From CAZPEV01 sp964585635 (GTDB lineage Bacteria > Zixibacteria > MSB-5A5 > GN15 > JAAZOE01), in NCBI GenBank assembly GCA_964585635.1, contig CAZPEV010000101.1, positions 1 through 11,850 of the forward strand: DNA of 11,850 nucleotides, in the 5' to 3' direction. Position 1 is the stretch's first letter, and the number at the start of each line of letters is the position of its first letter. Below are positions 7,169 through 11,850 of this stretch, piece after piece. Under the pieces are notes generated by a model. The model saw nothing but the letters and a program-made list of their open reading frames with translations, made no database searches and was not told the DNA's origin. A program made the position numbers and the translations under genes.

Positions 7169-8431
7169 TCAGACGGATATACGGGTAATATCGGCGCCGA
7201 GGGCCGCTAACTTTTCCTCCAGCCGGTAATAACCCCGATCTATATGATAGACGCGCGAAACCTCGGTTGTGCCCGATGCCGCCAGGCCGGCGATCACCAG
7301 CCCGGCGCCGGCGCGGATATCGGACGCCATGACGCTGGTTCCACTCAGCCGTTTGACGCCGTTAATGGTGGCTTCGTTGGCGGTCACCGCGATGTCAGCT
7401 CCCAGACGACGCAATTCCATGATATGCGAGAAACGATCTTCAAAGACCGTCTCCCGTACCCGGCTGATGCCGTTGGCTCGGGTCAGGACAGCCACGATGC
7501 AGGCTTGCAGATCGGTCGGATAGCCGGGAAAGGGAAAAGTAACCACCGTAACCGGTTCAATCTTCCGGGTGGCCGTCAACCTGATGCCCTGGGCCAGGGG
7601 TTCGATTTCGGCGCCCGCTTCCACCATTTTCTTTAACACCATTTCCAAGTGGGAAGTTTCGGTGCCGGTGACTTCCACCGTTCCGCCGGCGGCCATTCCG
7701 GCCAGGAGTAGCGTTCCGGCCTCGAGCCGGTCCCCCATGATGGCGTACTCCCCGGCTTCGAGGCGGTCGATGCCGTCGATGGTCATGACCGGTGTTCCCG
7801 CGCCGGTGATGCGCGCTCCGGCCTGATTCAGGAATCGCGCCAAATCCACGACTTCGGGATCGCAGGCGGCGTTGATGATGCGCGTCGTTCCCTTAGCCAT
7901 GACGGCGCCGAACATGAGGTTCTCGGTGCCGGTATGACTGGGGCGGTCGAAATAGACGGTATTGCCGGTCAGGCGTTTGGCGCGGGCGGTGATGTATCCC
8001 TTGTCCTCCGAGATTTCAGCCCCCAGGGAGGCAAACCCTTTGAGATGCCAATCGACGGGACGGGGGCCGAGCGAACAGCCTCCCGGCAGCGAGATGACCG
8101 CCTCGCCCATCCGTTGCAGGATCGGTCCGAGGACGAGAAACGAGGCCCGCATCTGGCGCATCAGATCGTAGGGGGCGGTGTTGGATGTCAGCGTGGCGGC
8201 GTTGACGGTCATCGTCCGCGCCTCGCCGTCGAAGCGGACCTTGGCCCCCAGATGGCGCAGCATGGCGATAATGGTGTCGATATCGCGCAGCGGGGGAATG
8301 TTGCGGAGGACGGTTTCGCCGCTGCTGATCAGCAGGGTGCCGGCGATGATCGGCAGCGCGGCGTTTTTGGCGCCTTCCACCCTGACCGCGCCCGAAAGCT
8401 TTCGTTCACCATGAATGACGAATTTGTCCAT
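7169..8431 (-). CDS. murA: UDP-N-acetylglucosamine 1-carboxyvinyltransferase MurA
   Basis: This enzyme transfers enolpyruvate from PEP to UDP-GlcNAc, the first committed step of peptidoglycan synthesis, in the cytosol. The 420-aa product matches the family length (about 420) and has the two-fold EPSP-synthase-like repeat throughout. Substrate-binding Lys22-Asn23 lies in GAKNAALP. Catalytic Cys119 sits in LPGGCSLGPRPVDWH, equivalent to Cys115 of E. coli and the residue alkylated by fosfomycin, so it is of the Cys (sensitive) type rather than the Asp type. The conserved Asp307 is in GYPTDLQA, and RAGAGLVIAGLAA is near the C-terminus. The start ATG is preceded by AGGAG (8436-8440) at 4 bases. 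It is third in a minus-strand operon, 47 bases after the DUF4416 gene. Identification is firm. Confidence 0.97.
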   Translation of the reverse strand: MDKFVIHGERKLSGAVRVEGAKNAALPIIAGTLLISSGETVLRNIPPLRDIDTIIAMLRHLGAKVRFDGEARTMTVNAATLTSNTAPYDLMRQMRASFLVLGPILQRMGEAVISLPGGCSLGPRPVDWHLKGFASLGAEISEDKGYITARAKRLTGNTVYFDRPSHTGTENLMFGAVMAKGTTRIINAACDPEVVDLARFLNQAGARITGAGTPVMTIDGIDRLEAGEYAIMGDRLEAGTLLLAGMAAGGTVEVTGTETSHLEMVLKKMVEAGAEIEPLAQGIRLTATRKIEPVTVVTFPFPGYPTDLQACIVAVLTRANGISRVRETVFEDRFSHIMELRRLGADIAVTANEATINGVKRLSGTSVMASDIRAGAGLVIAGLAASGTTEVSRVYHIDRGYYRLEEKLAALGADITRISV

Positions 8432-8478
8432 AGATCTCCTGTGGGTTGTACCCGGATCGACAATCCCGGTTGCATCGT

Positions 8479-9021
8479 TCAGCGCTTTTGGCGGAGTGCG
8501 ATAATTTCCTCTTTTAGGTTTTCGCGGACGCGGAGCAGGAATTCGATCACCGCCGGTTCGCGATAGTCGGGATAGGTCCAGGGGAGCGGCTGAAAGGTTT
8601 TCTGGGAATATATCATCGTAACCTCGCCATAGATGCCGTCCCCCAGATAGATTCGATGCGCGAAATCCTTGGTCGAGACCAAGATGACGTTAGCCAGCCC
8701 GACCGTTCCGGGATCGAGATTGACCTGCCGTCCGCCGCCCGCATGAAGGAATTTGCGTTCCAGGCGAACGGTATATTCTTTGGCTTCCTTGAGCGCCTCG
8801 GGGCCGACCGGGCGCTCGAAGGCGATAAATTTCCGAGTCAGCGGCGCCCCCATTTCTTTGGCGTAGTAGTCGGTGTGCGTAAACGGAAACGAATCCGATT
8901 CGAATTGCACCGGTCCGAATTCGTCTTCCATTGCCGCCAGCGCCCGATCGCAGACGGCAAAATCGGCGTAGATCAAGCCGCTGATCAATGAAACCGGCTC
9001 AACGATGGAGGTCTTGGCCAT
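8479..9021 (-). CDS. DUF4416 family protein
   Basis: The 180-aa product carries the hallmarks of DUF4416 (Pfam PF14385) as I know them: FTHTDYY (47-53), NLDPG (101-105), STKDFAHRIYLGDGIYGEVT (116-135) and LPWTYPDYR (146-154). The length is typical. The function of the family is unknown. There is no signal peptide or membrane segment, so it is probably cytosolic. Its start follows the stop of the QueG-like gene by only 4 bases and its Shine-Dalgarno is poor (GAAG-like), suggesting translational coupling to that gene. murA follows 47 bases later. The many conserved Asp, His, Arg and Tyr residues in the motifs suggest an enzyme, but no catalytic site can be named. Confidence 0.9.
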   Translation of the reverse strand: MAKTSIVEPVSLISGLIYADFAVCDRALAAMEDEFGPVQFESDSFPFTHTDYYAKEMGAPLTRKFIAFERPVGPEALKEAKEYTVRLERKFLHAGGGRQVNLDPGTVGLANVILVSTKDFAHRIYLGDGIYGEVTMIYSQKTFQPLPWTYPDYREPAVIEFLLRVRENLKEEIIALRQKR

Positions 9022-9025
9022 ATCT

Positions 9026-9718
9026 TCAGGCGTTCTTTCTATCGCCGGGACAGCAATTCAGGCACAGGCCGCAGATCATCTGCCCATAGTTGTTTTCGCG
9101 CGAGAATCGCAGCACCTGTTCGCGGCACTTGTCCAGGCGGAAATCCTCGACCTCGGGTCCGATCGCGTCGGCCGGGCATCTTGCCGCGCAGGCCCGGCAG
9201 CCGCCGCAGTCCCCCTTCATGATCGGATCGGGGGGCAGTTCCAGGTCGGTCAAGACCGTGGCCAGACGCAGGCGCCCAGCGAACCGGCTGCTAACCAGCA
9301 GGTTGTTCTTGCCTCGCCAGCCCAGTCCGGCCCGGTACGCGACTTCGCGATGGCTGAGGTGGGCTTGATTACCGTATCTGGGGGACGGCCCCAGAAGCTG
9401 AGAGGCGGGGATATTCATGGCCTGATAGCCCATTCGGGAAATCGTATCGGCCAGCATCAGGCCGATCTGGTCCAGGCGGGAGTTGATCGCCCGGTAATGC
9501 GATTTATAGATATCGTTGGGGCGGCTGGTGAGCGTGTCGAGAACCGATTGTTGCACTGCCAAACCGAACGAAATCGCCGTCGTCAACCGCCGGGCGACCT
9601 CCTGGATCTCCGGATGGAACTGCTCGATCAGGGTGTCGATGCGGCAGGCGCCGACCACCGAGGCCCCCCGGTCAAGGACGTACGCCATCAGATTTGTCTT
9701 TACTTCCACCGGATGCAT
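9026..9718 (-). CDS. QueG-like double [4Fe-4S] cluster protein, short form
   Basis: The 230-aa product resembles the catalytic half of epoxyqueuosine reductase QueG, without its C-terminal HEAT-like repeats. It has YRAGLGWRGKNNLL (128-141), as in QueG cobalamin-domain proteins. The first cluster motif, CX2CX2CX3CP, uses Cys171/174/177/181. The second uses Cys198, Cys216, Cys219 and Cys222 or Cys223 (CGLCLNCCP). By my hand alignment the proposed QueG catalytic Asp (in VDNG-type motifs, just before the RAGLGW block) is Asn117, so epoxyqueuosine reduction is doubtful and a different corrinoid/Fe-S reductase role is possible. I start it at ATG 9716-9718: family similarity begins there, and the promoter at 9725-9753 would place the transcript start on this ATG. 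The frame is open up to 9970, but those 84 residues are Pro/Ser-rich and unlike the family. First gene of the operon. Confidence 0.8.
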   Translation of the reverse strand: MHPVEVKTNLMAYVLDRGASVVGACRIDTLIEQFHPEIQEVARRLTTAISFGLAVQQSVLDTLTSRPNDIYKSHYRAINSRLDQIGLMLADTISRMGYQAMNIPASQLLGPSPRYGNQAHLSHREVAYRAGLGWRGKNNLLVSSRFAGRLRLATVLTDLELPPDPIMKGDCGGCRACAARCPADAIGPEVEDFRLDKCREQVLRFSRENNYGQMICGLCLNCCPGDRKNA

Positions 9719-9724
9719 ATATCC

Positions 9725-9753
9725 ATTGTAGGCTGCACGCCAGGCAATGTCAA
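9725..9753 (-). promoter_or_regulatory. Near-consensus promoter of the four-gene operon
   Basis: On the minus strand, TTGACA (9748-9753) and TACAAT (9725-9730) are 17 bases apart, and the -35 is preceded by an AT-rich TTTTTA. Counting 7 bases beyond the -10 lands on base 9718, the A of the ATG of the QueG-like gene. No Shine-Dalgarno is present, so a leaderless mRNA is expected. Confidence 0.75.
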
Positions 9754-9825
9754 TAAAAACGGTCAGGGGGGGATTGAGCTTCTTTTCCCCGACCTCATGC
9801 GACGGCCATCCACGAAAATCATGGA

Positions 9826-9844
9826 ACATTTTGCGCCAAAATGT
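9826..9844. promoter_or_regulatory. 19-bp perfect palindrome, possible operator
   Basis: ACATTTTGCGCCAAAATGT has two 8-base arms (9826-9833 and 9837-9844) around CGC. It lies in the 245-base divergent region between the QueG-like and TSUP genes and abuts a TATATT (9844-9849) that could be a -10 box for the TSUP gene, though no good -35 is present. It could bind a dimeric regulator. The rest of 9719-9963 shows only a 6-bp GC hairpin (GGCCGC/GCGGCC, 9872-9887). Confidence 0.4.
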
Positions 9845-9963
9845 ATATTGCCTATCCATAGACTGACGACTGGCCGCGACGGCGGCCGAACCACTGTTAG
9901 GAAGCGTAGCGGGGAATAGGGAAGAGGACAACGGGCCAGCAGGTGGTCGGGGAGATTTAGGCG

Positions 9964-10326
9964 ATGGCAAATGCGATTCTCTTATTGGTGCTCGGTCTGG
10001 CGGCGGGAATCTTAAGCGGGCTGATCGGACTTGGCGGCGGCGTGATTATTGTTCCGGCGTTGGTGTTTCTGTTTCACCTTTCGCAGCATCAGGCTCAGGG
10101 GACGACGCTGGCGATGCTGGTGCCGCCGATCGGGATTCTGGCGGCCTGGACATATTATCGGCAGGGGTATGTCGACCTGAGGATTGCGGCCCTGGTCGGA
10201 ATCGGGCTTATGGTCGGGGCGTTGTTGGGAGCCAAGATCGCCACCAACCTGTCAAACCAGGTCTTGGAGAAGGTTTTTGGGGTGGTGCTTCTGCTTATCG
10301 CGATCAAGATGATCTGGGGGAAGTAA
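9964..10326 (+). CDS. Half-length TauE/SafE (TSUP) family membrane protein
   Basis: The 120-aa product has four predicted transmembrane helices: about 4-37 (one long or two short segments), 47-65, 71-93 and 98-117. The N-terminal GLIGLGGGVIIVPAL (19-33) is the signature of TSUP transporters (TauE/SafE, PF01925), which export or import small anions such as sulfite or sulfonates in the inner membrane. Typical members have about 250 residues and two such halves; this protein has one half and ends cleanly in a stop, with no second half recognisable downstream. It therefore probably works as a homodimer. GGGGAG (9949-9954) lies 9 bases before the ATG. It is monocistronic and diverges from the QueG-like operon. 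Substrate unknown. Confidence 0.85.
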   Translation: MANAILLLVLGLAAGILSGLIGLGGGVIIVPALVFLFHLSQHQAQGTTLAMLVPPIGILAAWTYYRQGYVDLRIAALVGIGLMVGALLGAKIATNLSNQVLEKVFGVVLLLIAIKMIWGK

Positions 10327-10350
10327 AGGTGCCTATCGCCAAGAAACGCT

Positions 10351-10397
10351 GAGATCGCTGCGTCTCCCCGCCTGCGGCGGGACTCCTTCTGATGACG
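10351..10397 (-). repeat. Degenerate palindromic interspersed repeat (REP-like)
   Basis: Read on the minus strand this stretch runs from CGTCATCAGAAGGAG through CCCGCC-GCA-GGCGGG to GCGATCTC. It looks like a decayed copy of the widespread intergenic repeat with the pattern GTCATTGCGAG, GC hairpin, GAAGCAATCTC. The core stem is 10367-10372/10376-10381. It sits between convergent genes (TSUP and methyltransferases) and might also act as a terminator, though no T-run follows. The rest of 10327-10490 contains a 13-bp palindrome CCTTCT-C-AGAAGG (10441-10453) and nothing gene-like. Confidence 0.45.
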
Positions 10398-10490
10398 ACC
10401 GGCGCTTTTCTCAACACTCTTAGAGATCGGATGGCACCTGCCTTCTCAGAAGGGATGTCGTTCAATTTATGTCAGACTCGGATAAATGAA

Positions 10491-11243
10491 TCATGCGCGC
10501 TCGAGCTTGGTGCCGATGATATACATCATCCGCCGGTCGCGGCTGATCGGTTCATCTTTGAGCGAGCCGTACCCCTCGATATCCACGAAGCCCACGGATC
10601 GAAGCATTACTATTAGTTCATGATAGGAATATAGCCGAATCGCACACTCGCGCGCGGCCTCGCGCCCGTCCTGCAGAAAATACCAGGTTGAGTGTGAGAC
10701 AGAGGTGGTATAATCGAAGGCGTTCTTTTCCAGTACCTTGATTTTGCCCATTTCAGACCAATCGGTCTCGGCAAAGTTGGCGATGACCCAGTCGCGGTTG
10801 ATAAGATGGAGCATGAACCGGCCCCCCGGTTTGAGCGCCTGGTACATCTTTCGCAGAGTCAGACGATTGTCGGACTCCTTCTCAAAGTAGCCGAAAGAGG
10901 TCCAGAGGTTGCCGGCGGCGTCGAATTCACGGTCGAAGCTGATTCGCCGCATGTCACGGTGCTGGAGGGTGATTTTCAGGCCGCGGCGATGGGCCTTGTG
11001 GGCCATCTCCTCGAGGTAGGAGGGAGTGATATCGACGCCGGTGACCTTGATACCTTTCCGGGCCAGAGGGAGAGCGATACGGCCGATGCCGCAAGGGCAA
11101 TCGAGAAATTTCCGTCCCGGTTTCAGGGCCAGCTTATCGATAACATACCGGACGAGGGCGTTGGTATCTTTTGGTGCGACGCGGTCAAACACCACGCGAA
11201 AAACCGGAAAGAAATCATCCCACCAACCGGAATCCTGGCTCAT
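10491..11243 (-). CDS. Class I SAM-dependent methyltransferase (downstream copy of a tandem pair)
   Basis: The 250-aa product has a Rossmann-type methyltransferase domain. Motif I is FLDCPCGIGR (46-55). The acidic residue ending strand 2 is Asp71 in VTGVDITPSY and would bind the ribose of SAM. A motif-III-like GNLWTSFGYF and a post-motif KPGGRFMLHL follow. The N-terminus (GWWDDFF) has the aromatic start seen in small-molecule methyltransferases. The C-terminal region ending MMYIIGTK is the last conserved strand. Substrate is unknown. Its ATG overlaps the stop of the upstream paralog as ATGA (11240-11243), with AGGGAG about 8 bases upstream, so the two are probably translationally coupled. The two copies share about 75% of residues over the 161 that can be compared. 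Confidence 0.9.
   Translation of the reverse strand: MSQDSGWWDDFFPVFRVVFDRVAPKDTNALVRYVIDKLALKPGRKFLDCPCGIGRIALPLARKGIKVTGVDITPSYLEEMAHKAHRRGLKITLQHRDMRRISFDREFDAAGNLWTSFGYFEKESDNRLTLRKMYQALKPGGRFMLHLINRDWVIANFAETDWSEMGKIKVLEKNAFDYTTSVSHSTWYFLQDGREAARECAIRLYSYHELIVMLRSVGFVDIEGYGSLKDEPISRDRRMMYIIGTKLERA
10867..10988 (-). repeat. Near-identical methyltransferase core repeat, copy 1
   Basis: This matches 11685-11806 at an offset of 818 bases with 118 of 122 positions identical by direct comparison, including uninterrupted runs of 38, 49 and 30 bases. It codes for the same protein segment in both paralogs. Confidence 0.9.
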
Positions 11244-11850
11244 CGGCTGCTCCCTAAGGCGTCACGTTTGACCGATCTGGAAACCGAGCGGGACTTCCCC
11301 GATAGCCGCGCTGGATATTTCGGTCGGGTGCCAATTATATACATCATCCGCTTGTCGCGGCTGATCGGTTCGTCCTTGAGCGAGCCAAATCCCTTGATAT
11401 CCGCGAAGCCCACCGACTGCATCATCACCAATAGCTCATGATAAGTATACAGGCGGATGGGACAATCATGGGCGACCTCGCGGCCATCGGCGATAAAATG
11501 CCAGGTGTCATGAAGGGTCGAGGTGGCATAATCGAAGGTGCGGGTCTGCAAGACCTTGGTGCGTCCGGTCTCGAACCAATCTTGGGCAATAAAATTGGCC
11601 ATGATCCAATCGCGGTTGGTGAGATGGAGCAGGAATTTACCGCCCGGACGGAGAGCCTGGTACATCTTCCGCAGGGTCAGACGGTTGTCGGACTCCTTCT
11701 CAAAGTAGCCGAAAGAGGTCCAAATATTGCCGGCGGCGTCGAATTCACGGTCGAAGCTGATTCGCCGCATGTCACTGTGCTGGAGGGTGATTTTCAGGCC
11801 GCGGCGGTCGGCCCTGCGGGCCACCTCCTCAAGGTAAGAGGGAATGATGT
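11240..11850 (-). CDS. Class I SAM-dependent methyltransferase, upstream paralog, 5' partial
   Basis: The frame is open to the right edge; the first complete codons read IIPSYLEE, matching VDITPSYLEE of the downstream copy. The start and SAM-binding motif I are therefore outside the window, and the GTG at 11824 is internal. The visible 203 residues include GNIWTSFGYF, RPGGKFLLHL and MMYIIGTR, all matching the paralog. After this point it has a tail of about 27 residues rich in Ser, Arg and Lys (KYPARLSGKSRSVSRSVKRD and a short end) with no counterpart in the downstream copy. The tail may be read-through of former intergenic DNA after loss of an earlier stop. The stop overlaps the next start (ATGA). 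Substrate unknown. Confidence 0.88.
   Translation of the reverse strand, partial: IIPSYLEEVARRADRRGLKITLQHSDMRRISFDREFDAAGNIWTSFGYFEKESDNRLTLRKMYQALRPGGKFLLHLTNRDWIMANFIAQDWFETGRTKVLQTRTFDYATSTLHDTWHFIADGREVAHDCPIRLYTYHELLVMMQSVGFADIKGFGSLKDEPISRDKRMMYIIGTRPKYPARLSGKSRSVSRSVKRDALGSSR
11685..11806 (-). repeat. Near-identical methyltransferase core repeat, copy 2
   Basis: Partner of 10867-10988 (118 of 122 identical). Flanking parts of the two genes are clearly more diverged, a pattern expected from local gene conversion or from strong constraint. Confidence 0.9.

Noticed and set aside
9005..9919. 304-codon plus-strand open frame opposite the QueG-like gene
   Set aside because: Antisense shadow; low-complexity, with no family resemblance.
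9719..9970. Upstream extension of the QueG-like frame (84 more residues to an ATG at 9970)
   Set aside because: The segment is Pro/Ser-rich and unlike the family, overlaps the start of the TSUP gene, and contains a near-consensus promoter reading into the downstream ATG.
10327..10439. AGGTGCC / GGCACCT inverted pair around the intergenic repeat, considered as ends of a small mobile element
   Set aside because: Seven bases at about 100-base distance is within chance, and no target-site duplication is visible.
10441..10453. CCTTCT-C-AGAAGG palindrome after the methyltransferase stop
   Set aside because: Too short as a hairpin (loop forces a 5-bp stem) and no T-run; no support for a function.

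Overview
The window looks like ordinary chromosome from a GC-rich, Gram-negative bacterium. An outer-membrane beta-barrel protein, MurA and a crotonase-family enzyme argue for a diderm cell. The set of a peptidase/beta-propeller/beta-barrel fusion, a DUF4416 protein and a short QueG-like Fe-S protein resembles what I know from uncultured FCB-group or Zixibacteria-like genomes. That placement is inference from protein style, not a measured phylogeny. I see no phage, IS element, CRISPR array, tRNA or rRNA.

Layout, left to right. (1) The 3' part of an enoyl-CoA hydratase/isomerase-family gene runs in from the left edge on the plus strand. (2) A Lon-like, AAA_32-type ATP-dependent protease of 809 aa follows, with its own sigma70-like promoter and strong ribosome binding site. 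(3) A 100-aa, extremely basic protein follows: a Myb/SANT-like helix-turn-helix core between Lys/Arg/Ala tails, ending at a strong terminator that also serves the convergent operon. (4) A four-gene minus-strand operon occupies 9718 to 3887: a short QueG-like Fe-S protein, DUF4416, murA, and a 1087-aa secreted peptidase-MA/TolB-like propeller/outer-membrane barrel protein. Gaps are 4, 47 and 18 bases, and a near-consensus promoter places the transcription start at the first ATG, suggesting a leaderless mRNA. (5) A half-length TauE/SafE (TSUP) membrane protein diverges from that operon. (6) After a short intergenic stretch with a degenerate palindromic repeat, two tandem minus-strand SAM-dependent methyltransferase paralogs overlap by ATGA. 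The upstream copy is cut by the right edge.

The four-gene operon joins peptidoglycan precursor synthesis (MurA) to an envelope protein, which suggests cell-envelope biogenesis; the link to the QueG-like and DUF4416 proteins is unexplained. The Lon-like protease and the histone-like protein are separate units. No obviously new multi-gene system stands out. The best leads are the histone-H1-like protein, the protease-propeller-barrel fusion, the degenerate ATPase motifs of the Lon-like protein, and the recently duplicated or gene-converted methyltransferase pair.
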